This document shows positions 1 through 16,371 of a stretch of DNA of 62,500 nucleotides, piece by piece. Below the pieces are notes generated by a model that saw only the letters and a list, made by a program, of their open reading frames with translations, was not told where the DNA came from and searched no databases. The stretch is from assembly GCA_016946835.1 (NCBI GenBank), contig JACVTC010000038.1, forward strand, positions 787,501 through 850,000, written 5' to 3'. The translations under genes and the position numbers were made by a program. Within the stretch, counting starts at the first letter, position 1. Each line of letters starts with the position of its first letter. This DNA comes from Neocallimastix lanati (nom. inval.) (lineage: Eukaryota > Neocallimastigomycota > Neocallimastigomycetes > Neocallimastigales > Neocallimastigaceae).

Positions 1-534
1 TTAATAATTTCTTTTAAAACAAAACAAAAACAAAAACAAAAACAAAAAACAAAAGACAAAAAACAAAAAATAAAAAACAAGAAGCAAGAAACAAAAAAAC
101 AAAAAACAAAGTAAATAAATAATTAATTTAAAAACATGAAATATTTTTAATGCTTCCTATAGGATTAAATTTTATCGACTAAACTTTATACAATATATTA
201 TTTTTCTTTATATAATTATAATTATTAATTTTTTATTACACACAAGCATTTATCATATCATTTACCTTAACAAAAAACATTATAATAATTTTCTATTTAT
301 CTATTTAAATATTATATTATAGATAACGTAATGTTGAATGAATACTAATTTATTAATATTATATTTCAATTTTTTTTCTTTTTTCTTTTTTTATTTTATT
401 AAATAAATATATCTTAATATAATTTATTTTATTATTATTATTTTTTTTTTTTTAAAATCGTAATTGTATATTTTGATAGTAATAAATAATACAAATTTTA
501 ATTTAATTTTATTAAAAATTATTCAGATCCTTTT

Positions 535-579
<45 letters not shown>

Positions 580-1553
580 ATATCTTAAAAAGAATAATAA
601 TATAACTTATATTGAAATTATTATTTTATTATTATTATTATATAGAGATAGTATATATTTTACTTTAATAAATTTTTTACTCGTTTATTTTTATTTTTTT
701 TTATTTTTAAGAGAGAAAAAATATATTTTTTTTAGAAATATTTCTAATATTTTATTTAGGTTTATAATTTATTATTTATTTATATTGTTAAAAACTTTAT
801 ATTAAAAGTGAATTTTAAAATTTTTTTTTAAAAAATTTTGTTATGTGTCTTTTTATAATAGTTATTATCTATTAATTATTTTCTTGTATTATATATATAT
901 ATATTAAAGTTTTTATTTTATTATATATTATAATTTATATTTTAAAAATTTTCAAATTATTAATATTGATATTTTTAAAAATTTTTACTATTTTATTATT
1001 TTATTATTATTAAAAATATATATAAATAATAATGAAAGTTATTTTGTTTTATATATCTTTTATTTTATTTTATTTTATTTTATTTTATTTTTTATTTGTT
1101 ATAGAGTGAAACAATATCTTATAAAAAACCTTTACTATAATAACATTTAAAAATAAACTTTATGAAATATTTTTTTTTGAATGTTTCACTGGGATTAAAA
1201 TTAAAGTTTTACATATTTTTTTTTTATATTTATATTAATATTTATTATTATTATTATTTTTTAATAATTATTATTATAAAGTGACATATCTATTATTTTT
1301 TAAAAGTTAAAAACTATACCATGCTTTAAATTTTCAATTTTTCATATAATTTTATATCTTTCAAAGAATCATTTTATTGTTATTATTATTATATATATAT
1401 ATATTTTTAACCTAATTTTTTATTTATTATTAATTATTTTTATAGTTTTTTTTTTTTTGTATATTTTTTTTTTTGCATTTTATTATACTTATTATAAATA
1501 ATTAAACCTTAAATTTTTATTTAGGATTAATTATAAAAGGAATTATTTTAAAC

Positions 1554-1591
<38 letters not shown>

Positions 1592-2042
1592 AAATAAAAT
1601 AAAATAAAATGATTTTATATAGAATTATACAAATATTATATAAATAATATTTTTATGATTCGCTTTTATTTTACTTTATTTTATTAATGAAATAATACTA
1701 AATCCAAAAAACTTTATCTTTTTTTTTTTTTAATTTTTATTTTTATTTTCATTTTTTTATTTTTTTTTTTTTTGCATCTTAATAATTAATGAAAATAATT
1801 TAACAATTGAATTTCATAAAATGCAACAAATAATTGTATTTCATAAATGGATCAAATAATAGTATTTCATTTATGAAATAATAATAATTATATATAGAAA
1901 TATATTTTTAGTAAATAATTTTTTTTTTCAAAAAAAAAAAAACGAAAAACAACGACAACAATAAAAGAAAAAAAATAGACAAAACAAAAATATTTAAGAT
2001 GAATAAATAAAATAATATATGTTAATAATTATTTAAATTTTG

Positions 2043-2088
<46 letters not shown>

Positions 2089-2291
2089 AATAGATTTATG
2101 TAAATGTAAATTCGATAAAGTAATATATTTTAAAGTTTTTTCTTTTTTTTATTTTAAAATTATTAAAATAGATTAAAATATACAAAATTTTTATTTTTTA
2201 TTTTTATTTTTATTATTTTTTTTTTTACATATTAAAATATATTCTATCAATTGAAAATTATCAAAATTTCTTGTCATTATATTTATTCTTG

Positions 2292-2331
<40 letters not shown>

Positions 2332-2394
2332 GCGTTAGTCAATTATTTATTTAATATATCAACTCTTTCCAGTTTTTTTTTTTTTTTTTATATT
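1..2394. other. Intergenic AT-rich desert, left end
   Basis: No gene is visible. The stretch is almost pure A+T with long homopolymers, for example T runs near 540-574, 1559-1585 and 2047-2084, and an ATT run at 2297-2331. Open frames here are low-complexity Phe/Ile/Tyr strings without any domain. The first 110 bases are an A-rich C-interrupted tract. Confidence 0.7.
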
Positions 2395-2632
2395 TAGTAA
2401 TTAGTAATCAGGGCTAACATACATAAGATTTCTTGAATAGATCCTAAATTTATATAGTAGTTAGTAGTTGATTTTCATCCTCTATCGGTGTTATTTTTTT
2501 TTTACCTGATAAATGAAGTTGGTATATTCGCTCGTCATGATAGGTATTTTTGTTGCTAGTGTAGAGAGCACCTGATTTGTGAGAGGATTAGTAGAATTGT
2601 TCCCCCCCCCTCAGGAAAATATGACTTAAAAT
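2395..2632. other. Higher-GC island of unknown nature
   Basis: About 240 bases with clearly more G and C than the flanks, ending in a run of nine C at about 2602-2610. Frames are short and closed. It may be a fossil of a gene or mobile element, or a non-coding RNA. No tRNA-like A/B boxes or recognised motif were found, so no function is assigned. Confidence 0.4.
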
Positions 2633-3789
2633 CTATATTATTTAAAAATATATAATTTAAAAATAATGATATTAATTATCAATTATTGTGAATGAATGTT
2701 AAAATATATATAATAATCAATAATATATAAATGAGTAATATAAAAACAAGGAATATATAAATAAAGAGTTAATAAATTAATGAAAATAATTCAATAATAA
2801 TATATAAATAAAGAATTATAATAAATCCATTGGATAATAGTATTAATTAATATAAAATAAAAGATATATATGGATAAAAAAAAAATAAAAGTTTTATAAT
2901 TATAAAACTAAACCTTTTTTTTTTTTTAAAGAAATTAAGGTATATAAAAAAATGAAAAATAATTAAATAATAATATATAAATAAAGAATTCAATAAATTA
3001 ATGAAAATAAGTATGTAGAAAATAAATCAATCAATAATTCCATTAGATAATAGTAATAATCAATATAAAATATAATATATATATATATATATATTTTTAA
3101 GGATAAAAAAAAATAAAAGTTTTATAATTATTAAACTAAACTTTTTTTTTTTTTTTTTCTTAATGAAATTAAGGTATATAAAAATGAAAAATAATTTATT
3201 TATACCTTAAATTTTTATATTCAAAATTCATTAAAGTTGAATATTTATATTTATATATTTATATATTTAATTTTTTTTTTTTTTGTATTTTTATTTTAAT
3301 TTTTTGTATTTATTAATGTTTTTTTTTTTTATCCTTTTTTTTTTTTTTTTTTTAATTTTAATTTTTTATTTTCCTTTAATTTTATTTAATATTTAATAAT
3401 ATAAAAGTTATTTGATAGTATAAAAAAAAATTAAAGAGTTAAAATAATAAAATTTATATTATACATTAATTAATAATTATTTTTTTTTAATAATAATTAT
3501 TATTAGTTTTTAAGCTCTTTTTACAATTTTTTTTTTTTTTTTTTTTTCATATTTTGACAATTAATCTTTAGACACTCTAATTATATTTCGTTACTAAAAA
3601 TAATAAAACAATAGATAAAATTTAGACAACAAAGGTTAAAATTGAGATTTGGATAAAAATATATTAAAAAATAATTTAGGATATATTAAGTTGTCTCCTT
3701 TCTACTTTCTAATAAAAAATCCTTTTCCATTTTTATTGTATATATATATTTTTTTATAAAAGATATTTGATAATATAATACTTATTATC

Positions 3790-3823
<34 letters not shown>

Positions 3824-4507
3824 TTTTCTTTTGTACTATTATACAGGAATGAGAACTTATTCAAATAAATATTTCTGGTTCTTATTTTGTTTATTTAGAA
3901 AGATAATGGTATATGATAACAATTATTTTATTTATATTTGTTAATGATACAGTAAAACTAATATTTAAATCATCATTAAATGGATTATTATAGGTAGGCT
4001 AATATTCTTAATATTATAATAATAATATAATACTATATTACTATATTATCCAACTATATCCATAATAAAAAAAAAAAAAATAAAAAAAGAAGGAAAAACA
4101 AATTTAATATATTATTAAACTATGTAATAATTATAAAAATGAGATAGACAACTATTTATTATTTATTATTATTAAATAAAATTTAAAGAAAAAACAGAAA
4201 ATAATGAAAAAAATATATATATATATTTTAAATATTAAGTTAAATATTATATATAAATATTACATATTTATAATTATTGTATTAATTATTAAATTACAAT
4301 TATAATGTATCCATAATAAATATATATATATACATATATAAATATATAAATTTAATTATTAAAAAATTTGTTATTTAATGTTTATAATTATAATAAAATA
4401 AATATTTAAATAACTGTATCCATAATAATAATAAATAATAAATTAAATTAAATTATTCAAATAAACTTAATTAATAATAAAATTATTAATAAATAACTTT
4501 ATTATTA

Positions 4508-4558
<51 letters not shown>

Positions 4559-5909
4559 GAAAAATAGTTGTTTAAATGAGATACAAAATAAGATTTTATT
4601 ATTATTATTATTCTTTATAATTATTATTCTTTATAATTAGTATTCTTTATAATTAATATTATTTATAATTATTATTTTTTATAATTATTATTTATAATTA
4701 TTATTCTTTATAATTATTATTCTTTATAATTATTATTTTTTATAATTATTATTCTTTATAATTATTATTAATCATTATAATTATTATTAATCATTATAAT
4801 TATTATTATTCTTTATAATTATTAATGAATATCATTTGTATCATAAAAACAAAAAATTTAAAAAGAAGAAAAAAAAATTTATTATGATTCATAAGTAATT
4901 TGATATGAAACTTAAAAATAAAAAAGAAAAAAGAAGAGAGAGGAGAAATGAAATAAAATAATAAATTATAATCGATAATCTAATCCTTTAAACTCATTTT
5001 CTTTCATATTTATTAATATAGTACACTTTTGGTTTGATATACTTTTTTTTTTTAATTAATAATTATTTATTTATTTATTAAAAGAAATATATATATATAT
5101 ATATTTTCATTAAATGTTAAATATTTATAGAAAGAAAAAAAAAGAAATTTTAATAATATTAATAATTATACCATAATAATAGTAATATACTTCATAATTT
5201 TATTTATGGTTAGAAAGCAAAGGAGTATTAGGCATATTATTATAATTTATTAATTATAAATAAAATAATTTATTCCATTATATAAGTATTATATAATTAT
5301 TGGGTATTAATTGGGTAGCATAACTAAATGCTTTGATAAAAAAAAAATAATTTTTATTAAATATTAATGTTATACAATTTAATTATTATTTTATTCTCTA
5401 ATAATAGTAAAAAAAAAAAAAAAATTTTTTTAGTGAATATAGTTTTGGTTTTATGATTATTATGATACCATTATATGTTATGTTATTTATTCTTTAATGA
5501 TTAATATGACTTAATGTCTTTGAAAACTTTATCATCTATTGATATCCATAAAACATAATTAAATACTTTTCATCATAAAAATTAGAAAATTAGGCTGTCT
5601 TTTATGATTTTTTTACTCATAATTTTTTTTTTAAAATAATGAAAAAATGGGATAAAAAAAAATCATGAATTAAAATTATTATTGCTATTCTTGTTATAAA
5701 TTTTATTATTTAATTGTTTCATTTAGTGGCACATATTTATTATAATTATTTTTTAAACAGTTTATGTTTCATATGGTTAACTATTTTGCCTTAAAATACA
5801 AAATAAATAAATAAATAGTAATATAGTAAATAAATAAGTAAGTAAATATGTAAATAAATAAATAATAAATATAAATAAATAAATAATAAACATAAATAAA
5901 TAATAAATA

Positions 5910-5957
<48 letters not shown>

Positions 5958-6771
5958 AAGGGTAGTAAAACAATAGCCATCATTAATCCATTAACAATAA
6001 TAATTTATTTATTGTTATAAAATTCTAATTTCCACTGCTGTCCATTGATGAAACATCAAATTAATAGTAAAAAAAAAAAAGATGAAATTTATCAATAAAT
6101 TTAATATATACCTATTTAGTATCTATTAAAATAAACTTTGTTAACAATGCATTTAGATATGTACCAGTAAAAATTAAAATTAAAAATTAAAATTTATTTG
6201 TAAAAGCTAATTTTGTATTATTAAAAACCTTATTTAATATGAGATAGGATAATATGAAATATCAAATGTAGCCCATAAAGCAATATAATCCATAACTCTA
6301 TGACTAAATTAATAATCTGAATGGTTTATTCATAATTTATATAATTATTAGACTGTTCCGTTTTTATTTTATCAATAAACGATGAAATATCTTTATTATT
6401 ATTATTAATTATTATTATTATTAAAAACTTTAATTATTATTTAAATAAAATTATAATAATAATAAAGTTTTAAAAATAATCAATCGCCTCCCCCAAAAAA
6501 AACTTTTTTAATATTTAAAAAAAAATTAATAATATATTAAAAAAAAGTTTTTTAAATATCAAAGTTTATTATATAATAAAAATATAATAGTTTTTTTTTT
6601 TATTCAATTGTTAATTGATTATTTATATATAATATTTATTTTTATTCAATAAATATTATTATAATGTTTAAATACTTTTATCCAAAAAGAAAAAAAAAAG
6701 AAAAATAAATATATATTTGTCTGGAAAACAAATTATATAATTGAATAATATAATTAAAAGGGATAAAATAT

Positions 6772-6821
<50 letters not shown>

Positions 6822-8297
6822 GAGTTTTATAGTTTCATAGTTTCATAGTTTCATAATAATTAATAATAAATAATATTAGTAATAGAAAAAGTAACTATTA
6901 AAGTCCATATTATAATTTATTTGAAATAATAAAACAAAAGTTAATGTTTTTTTGTATTTAAGTTAGTTGGGAGTATTCAAAAAATTTTCAAAACGTATCT
7001 ACATTATAAATAAAAGGTTGAGAAATTATTTTTTATTATTATTATTCAAAATAATAAAAACAAATGTTGATATTCAAGAAATATATATATATACAACTAG
7101 GAAGAAGATTATTTAATTCAATGAATTTTATTGGTGCTTTTTTTTTTTTTGTATTATATATAATTTTTTTTTTTTTGTGTACTATTTATTTAATTCATAT
7201 ATAAATATTAAGGAGAAATAAATTTATATTAATATATAATAATAATAATATATATATATATATATATATTTTTTTTTTTTGGTTTATTTTAGTTTTTTTT
7301 TTTTTTATAGATATGTACCATATATTAACAAAAAAAAGATGGAAAGATATATTTTATTATATTTTACACTTTTTTTTTTTTTATGAAAAGTTTATGATGA
7401 TAAATTTTCGTAAATAAAAATAATATATAAACAATATAATACTATTTATGAAATTATAATAAATAAAGTTAGTTATGACTAATTAATATCATATTTAATA
7501 TATTTATATACTAAAAAATTGTTAAAAAAAAAAAAAAAGATGAAATTGATGAAAAATTGATAAAACTTATTTATTAGAAAAAAAAATTATTAAATAAATA
7601 TTTAATAGATTAAATTAATTTATTATCTTTTGTTAATATTATTTGTTAATACTCATTTAATAATTTGATACAAAAAATTAAAGTTTATTATATATAATTT
7701 ATTTAATTAATAATTTGTACAAATTTTATATATAATATTTTATTTTTATGATTTGTTAATCATCATTATTCATAATCCTATTTTAAATTAATTAATAATT
7801 AATTTATATTATTTTTTTTTTAATAATAATTCTCTATTCATTATTAATTTTTTTTTATGAATGAATTTTATATTTATAAAATAATAATAATAATTTTTTT
7901 TATTATTTAAATCTTTTTATTATTTATTTTTCTTATTTACTTATCGTAATATCATTTATTATTTTTTTTATTAGAATGTTTTATATTTATTGTTTAATTT
8001 ATATATTTTACCATTATTCTATTATACTTTAATATTATTACTGGTTTTCTTTATAACATTTTTATATTTTTAATTTTGAAAAAGAATATAATAAACAATT
8101 ATAATATTTTTTATAGAAAAATAAAATATTTCTAATATAAATTAATAAAAAGTAGATAGAATGAATATATATGGATATATATGGAAAGAGAGAAAGTCAA
8201 AATAATAATAATAATAATAAAAAAAGAATATATATATATTGACTGGACAATTTTTTTTTATTTTGAGTAAGGTAGATAATAATTAAATTACAAAATA

Positions 8298-8328
<31 letters not shown>

Positions 8329-8393
8329 TTTTCTAATTTTATTATATAATCAAATTTTAAACAAATTGAAATAATTCTTTATTAGGGAAATAA

Positions 8394-8427
<34 letters not shown>

Positions 8428-9524
8428 CTTCATTTAATATCAATTTTGTTAATTTGCTAATCTCTATTGTTTGTTAAAAAATAAAGTATAAATTACATTG
8501 TAATTACATATAATATTAATATAATATTATAAAATTTAGAGATATGCATTTTTAATTCAATGTGACCCATTTCGTTTTAATTTTAATATTTATTATTATA
8601 AAAAAAAAATGTCAACAAGTTTATTCGGTCATTAATTTTATTAGTTTTCTTGATTAATATAAAATTATATAATAAATAAACAAATAGGAATAGAAAATAA
8701 TTATTTTTAATATAAGAATTGGCACTTTTATTTCAATCCTTAAATTTTAATATATATATTATTTTTTTTATTTAAAGAAAAATAGAAAAACAATTGTAAA
8801 TTATGTAATTTCTGTGTTAGATTTTATCTTTGTTTTTTAAATTTAATTTGTTTTAAACTATATTTTATATAGAATATTATCTATATTATCTGGGTTTTTT
8901 ATTTTATTTAATGTTTACCAATTTATATAATATATTAGTTTTATTAGTTTCATTGTGGAAAATTAATTTTTATATTGGGTTATATTTAATTAATTTTTTT
9001 TTTTTTTTTTTTTTTATACAGAATTTTATTTCTTTTACTTTTTCATTGTCTATTATGTATTTTTTTTTTTCTTTTTTTTCCATTCTATATTATCGTTGTT
9101 TTAATTTATAATTCATATTAATTATATTATTATTAATAAAAAATATTATTCATATTTATATTAAATATGTTTTAGAATTTTAAAAATTTGTAATACATTA
9201 CATCATTGATTTTAATAAAATTATTAATAAAAAATTTATTTAGCGGATAAAATTTAATGAATTTCTATATTAAATAAAGTTTTATTTCATTTAATATTAT
9301 GAACAAATCTTTACTATTTTTTTTTTTACATTATTTTATAACCCATAATACATATATTTTTATAATTATTAAAATTAAATATAAAAATTAACAATGGTAT
9401 TATTAAAAAAAAAAAAAAACAAAAAAAAAAAAACAAGACTAAAAATAAAATATATTGATTATCTAGATAGATAAATTTCAAAAATGTTTTTGGAAAATAA
9501 ACAATAATACAATAATACAATAAT
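2633..9524. other. Intergenic AT-rich desert
   Basis: No gene is visible. Contents are homopolymers, (AT)n and (AAT)n tracts. A tandem array of a roughly 15-base unit (TTATTATTCTTTATAA type) lies at about 4590-4830. An (AAAT)n-rich tract at about 5800-5960 creates spurious Leu/Ile/Tyr frames on the minus strand. Scattered slightly GC-richer spots (about 5205-5340, 6250-6370) have no open frame of note. Confidence 0.65.
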
Positions 9525-9712
9525 AAAATAATAAATAATAAATAATAAATAATAAATAATAAATAATAAATAATAAATAATAAATAATAAATAATAATTA
9601 ATGATTAAAAATAAATAATAAATAATAAATAATAAATAATAAATAATAAATAATAAATAATAAATAATAAATAATAAATAATAAATAATAAATAATAAAT
9701 AATAAATAACAA
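9525..9712. repeat. AATAAAT heptanucleotide array
   Basis: Near-perfect tandem repeat of the 7-mer AATAAAT, broken once around 9596-9612. A 7-base unit shifts all three frames with each copy. Confidence 0.9.
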
Positions 9713-10390
9713 AGAGTATTTATTAATAAATAATAAATAATAATAATTAATCTTAAAATAATAAATAATAATAATTAATTGAAATATAAGTAATTAAGAA
9801 TATTATATAAAAATATATTTAAATATAAAAAATCTATAATAATTATATTATGTATTATAGTTTAGGAATATATAAAATTATTTAATTAAGGTTAATAACC
9901 AAGTTATTATTATTATTTTTTTATTATTATTATTTCAATTTTTTATTTAAAAAAGTTCACCATCTCAAATTTTTAAATTCCTATTTTCCTTATTTTTATA
10001 TTTTAAATCTATTTTTTGTTTCATTTTTTTTTATTCATTCATTCCTAATACTATATAATAATCTAATTGTTTAGGATAAGTTTACTTCACATTAAAAAAA
10101 TAAATAAAAACAAGGTATTTTATTTCTCCGTAATAATTATAATTTTCCATGAGACATAAAATATATATATATATTTATTTTTGTATTGTTTCAAAACTTA
10201 ATATAAACAAAAATTATATAATATTATTACAAAAATGATTATTATTTTATAATTTATTTAATATAAATTAAAAAATAAAATTTTTATTATATAATAATAT
10301 TTAATATAATAATATTATACAATTTCTATTAAAATGAATTGTATTGTAATTTTTTTTATATTAAATTATAAAATTGTGATAAAGGAAATG

Positions 10391-10504
<114 letters not shown>

Positions 10505-11429
10505 TAATAATAAAAAAAAATAAATAATAAAACTGAAGATAAAAATGTACAAGAAATATATATAAATCAATTTTTAAAATAAAAATTAATATATTAAATA
10601 AATAATTAAATATACTTAATGTATATAAAAGTATATTATATTTAATTTAATTACTATACCAATAAAAATGTAGCTTTTCAAAGATTTTATTGTGAGATAA
10701 TTTTATAAACTATATTTTCTATTATTTAATATTATTTAAAATTGAAATTAAACTTTTTTTTTTATCATCTCATTAAGAAATTTAATTTTTGTTGTCACCC
10801 AAATATAATATATGCATAATTATACTCATATATATGGAAACCTTAATAAATATTAAAATAGGATAGAAATAGAACAATTTTTTAAAATTGTCGAAGTCGT
10901 AATAAATTAAAAGATAATCCTATTTAAAAATTTATTTTAAAATTTCTTTTACAAAATATAAACAAATACGTTAATAAATAAAAAGTATATTTTGTTAACA
11001 ATAATACCTTATATAAACTTTTTTAATACATAATACATTTTTATAATTATTGATACTTTTTATAATATTGAAATAAAAATATATTAAATGTTTACATTAA
11101 ATTCAATTAAAAAAATATATATATCTATAGTCTATTTATATATATATATAATAGTTTTTTTTTTTTTTTTTTTTTTTTCAAATAATATCTTATTTTTCAT
11201 TATTATTTTTTGTTTCTGTAAAAATTAATATATTGGAAATTACTACAATTATAAGTCATTATTTCATATATATATTTTCAACATATTTTATATAGATTAA
11301 TATATTTTATAATAATTTCATTCCATTTAATTATAAAGAGTTATTTATTTTTATATATATATTATTTTATTAATAATTAATAAATAAAAAAAAAAAGAGC
11401 ATGAAGTACAAACAAAATAATTAAATAAA

Positions 11430-11570
11430 ATAAATACTAAATACTAAATATTATATAGTAAATAATAAATACTAAATACTAAATACTATATAATAAATAC
11501 TAAATACTAAATACTATATAATAAATACTAAATAATAATAAATAAATAATAAATAATAAATAATAAACAA
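11430..11570. repeat. Tandem repeat of TAAATAC-based units
   Basis: Higher-order repeat in which AAATACT words alternate with a TATATAAT word, giving units of about 28-35 bases in roughly four copies. No coding potential. Confidence 0.75.
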
Positions 11571-11989
11571 ATAGTCTATTTAAAAAAAATAAATAAATAA
11601 AAAATATATACTATTTTATAAAACTTTTTAATATAGATATATATATGAAATAAATTTTGCTATTGTTATTAAAATCACATTTTACATATTCAATAGTAAT
11701 AAGTCATATTGTATCGTTTAATTATATTTTAATAATGATGATAATAAAAAGGAAAAATAAAGGAAAAAAAAAAAAAGGAAAATATTTGTTTATAATTTTT
11801 TTTTATAAATATTATAATATTATAATATTTATTTTTAGGAAAATTTTTTGTTTTATATTTTTTTAATTTTTTTATTTTTTTAATTTTTTTATTTTTTAAA
11901 AAATTATATAGCTCTTATAATTTATTTAATATATACTAATATAAAAGATAATATATAAAGATTTAATTGAAATTGTATGATAATATTTT

Positions 11990-12212
11990 TATTATTTATT
12001 ATTTATTATTTATTATTTATTATTTATTATTTATTATTTATTATTTATTATTTATTATTTATTATTTATTATTTATTATTTATTATTTATTATTTATTAT
12101 TTAATTATTTATTATTTATTATTTATTATTTATTATTTATTATTTATTATTTATTATTTATTATTTATTATTTATTATTTATTATTTATTATTTATTATT
12201 TATTATTTATTA
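11990..12212. repeat. ATTATTT heptanucleotide array
   Basis: About 220 bases of ATTATTT copies with one irregularity near 12101-12107. The resulting Leu/Ile/Tyr open frame is a repeat artefact. Confidence 0.92.
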
Positions 12213-14738
12213 TTATTATTTTTTTGTAAAAGTCAATTTAAAACGTACCAACCTAAAAAAAAAAATTTTTGTCTATATAATAGTAAAATAAAATTATGAA
12301 TTAATATTAAATAAACTTTTAAATAAATGAATAAATATAAAGTATTATTTATTAAGGTTTACTTTAATAAGAAAAAATTTTATGTTAATCTTTATATTCG
12401 TGTAATAAAAAAACATGAGATAAACAATATTTATAAACTCTATTTTATATAAATAAATATTCATTAATTTTACATATATATTTTTAATATAATAAACTTT
12501 TGTAATTTTTAATAATTTATTTAAAAGAATTTGGGATTAATAAAAAATTAAAATTTTATATCTTTTATATTAAATTAGGTTTGTTCTGTAATACTATCAA
12601 TATATATAATTAATTAGTATTTATGAATTAATTATATAAAATATTAAAAAATATATATTATATATCTAATATCCAAATTTTATTCTGATCATTTCATTGT
12701 AATATATTTCTTATTGTTATTAAATTAAACAATTGAGTAAACTAATTAAATAAATACTAATTTAATTTATTATTACCTATTTGAAATTTTTACATAATTA
12801 TTGTTATATGAAAATAAAAGTATCAATGGAAAGATAATTTTTTTATATCATTTTTTTATTAATTTTGGGTAAATTAAATAAATTATTTTATTATAATATT
12901 ATTTCATTTATGATTTATATATATTAATTTATATTATATATTATATAATAATATATATATTTTATATTTATAATTCATAATATTAATTGAACAATGAAAT
13001 AGAAAATAGTTTTCTAATTAAATTAATGAAAAAAAGGTGAAATGACGTGATTTTTTTTTATTATTTTTATTTTTCCTTTAAAAATAATAAGCTATATCAA
13101 TAAAATACCCCTTTTGAAACTAATATTTTTCCTATAATAAATTTAAATAGGATAAATTTTTTGGAAATAAATTCAATAATTTTATATAAAATAATTATCA
13201 AAAATTAATTATATATTAATGATATACTAGTAACCTAGTATATATAATTATAATAATAAAAATGAAAATAATATATTGCTTATTATAATCAATAGTTAAA
13301 AAGGATAGAATCAAAAAAAAAAAAATATTTTATATCATATTATAATAATTAATGTAATTAATTTAGTTTAATACAATTGAATCAAAATAATTTTAGCGGT
13401 TATTCTTTATTTTTATTCTAATAGAACCAAGAATTTTAAAGATTTTCCCAGCTATTTCTCTTATTTAATAAATTTTGTATCTTACAAAAAAAAAAAAAAA
13501 AAAAAAGAAATAATAATAATAATAATAACAATTTGATACCCAATTTTAAATCGTATAAAATAATAAATTAGTATTTCTAAATTATTATTAGTTTAATATC
13601 AATAAAGATAAAGTATCTTTAATTGAAGATTTATTAAAACTATTTATAAATAGTTGTTAAATATCATCTATTATAAATATTTATTTTGCTATCTTTTACT
13701 ATTTTTTTTATTTTATTTTATAATTATCTTTTCATTTAATAATAGTTTATTTTATTAAATATAATTATTTTTATTAATTTAATATTTATTCATTTGTTAT
13801 TATCTTTTTTAAATATTTAAATATTTAAATATAAAATTTTATTTTATTTTTTATACTTTTTTTTGAAATGTTTTTTAAATTAAAAATAGAATAAACTCTA
13901 TTACATATAATATCCCAATAATATTTAAAAAAAAAATAAATATTAAGATTTTGATAATAAACGAATAATATATAAAAATTTAAATTAAAAAATTAAAATA
14001 AAAATTAAAATAAAAATTAAAATAAAAAAAAAAAAAAGACTACATCCTTTTTTTTTTTTTGTACTTTTTTATCCACATATTAAATATTAAATTAAAAATA
14101 CATTTTTAATATATATTGACTAATGAAATTTTTTTTTTTTATAATTTTTTTTTTAAATACATATATATTAAGAGTCATCTATAAACAATATGGATATTTA
14201 AAAATTTTTATAATAGATACATTTTCTATAAAATGTTGCAAAAAAAATTTTTTTAAATATAATATGTATTAAAATTAATAGACTAAATTGATTTTCCTCT
14301 AATTCAATTTATTGTATTGAAAATGTCTCAATAAATACATGTTATTATTACATAATATTGTACTAATTTTATACTAATATAATTAATAAATTATATATAA
14401 ATTAAATATATTAAAATATATTATACTATATATATTTAATATAATACTATTATATGTAGATAATTAAAATATTTAAATTTGATATTATTTATATCATTTA
14501 GAGTTTATATTTACCAAGAAGTAATTTATGATTAAAGTAAACTTTAATAATTATAGATACAAATCTACATAATGGATACTTCTATATTGTAATGGCTTAT
14601 ATTTTATTTTGATTTTGGCTATTTTTTTTTTATATTGAAAGAAAATTGAAAATATAATATCGTTAATATTATTAATTAAAAATAAATATAATAAATAGTA
14701 TAAATGTTTTAAATTTTTTAAATGATTTTATTATATAT

Positions 14739-14778
<40 letters not shown>

Positions 14779-16371
14779 AAACAATAAACAAACAAAAAAA
14801 AAAAAGAAAAAGATAAAAAGAAAAAGAATAAATCATATTTTTGTAATTACAGTTTTTAGTTATATTAAGATAATCTTTGTCTATTTAATACACATCATCT
14901 ATCATATACTAATTAGACTAATAACAACATTAAATATTAATTTGAGTGAACAATATACATTTTTACATTGTAATAAAATCAATCCCTAAAGTCTAATTAT
15001 TATAAAATTTAAAATTATCCATATTAAAATAATACATCTTTAGTAAATTAATAATTTATAAAAAAAAAAAAAGAACCAACCGCTATACCAAGTATTTAAT
15101 TTAAAATTATTTAAATGGTATTATCTTTCCAATAAATTAATTTTAGGTAAAAAATTCTTAAAATTTTAATTTTAATTTAATTTATATATATATATTTTTT
15201 TATTTGTTAATAAAAATTAATAATTTTTTATTTTATTTTATTTATTTTTTTATTATGTTATTTTTATTATTTTTAATATTATATATTTATTAATATACTA
15301 ATATTATAATGATAAGATTTGATATTAATAATTGAAAAATAAATTCTTCATAACTAATAATTAATAATTAAAAACAAATCTTTTCAAAGTTATAATTAGG
15401 ATAATATAAAATATCACTGGGATATATTATTAGATAAATAAAATAGAATGAAATATAAACTTAAATTATTTTACTGAAAATTCAATATAAAAATTATTAA
15501 AATTTAATATTAATGTAACAAAAAGGAAAGATATCAATATATTAATATATAAATTTGTTTTAATAATTATAATATTTAATATTTTTTTTTTTTTAAAAAA
15601 AAAGTTTAAAAAATATAATTATAATGAATATTAATAATTTTATATTATTTTTGTTTTTTTTTTAGGTATATTTTTTTATATTATATATAATATATATAAT
15701 ATATATGTATATATTTTCATTTTATTTTATTTATTGGGCTATATTATTTTTTTGGTGATGATTTGCAATTATTTATTTAATAGAATTTATATTTAAATTG
15801 TTTATGAGATTAAATCTTATTTTTTAATTTATTTATTTATTTATTTTTATTTTAATAGAGTTTTATTAAACTTTTTGTTTTTCCAATAATTATTTATAAT
15901 TATATATTTATTTATATATTTATTTATTTTATGTTTATTTTATATTTATTTTATATTTATTAGTATTATTATTAAAATTTTTTTTTTTTTAAAAAAAAAG
16001 AAATTTTATTCCTTATTCTTAAAATAAAAATAAAAATACAATATATATCAAAACATAAATTTATTTTAATTATCCATTATTTCCATTATTTATTTTACTT
16101 TGGAATGAATATCTATTACGATTTGGTATAAAATAACTATCAATATAATAAAATTTCTAAATGATTTTACAATGATTCATTAGGATAATTTAAACTTTAA
16201 GTTTTTGTTTATAATTAAAATTTTTTTTTTTTATAAAACCTTTATTTTATTTATTTATTTTTGGATAAAAGTATTTTATAGTTTTATCTTATACTTTTTT
16301 TTTTTTTTTATTTTAAATTTTGTTTTTTTTTTAAAAATAAAATAAAAATAAAAAAAAATTTTTTTTATAAT

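Noticed and set aside
464-805. 113-codon plus-strand open frame
   Set aside because: Built from a T run and ATT/TTA words (Phe/Ile/Leu/Tyr only). There is no start context, domain or composition shift.
11977-12291. 104-codon frame of LLFIIYY repeats
   Set aside because: It is the ATTATTT heptamer array read in one frame, not a protein.
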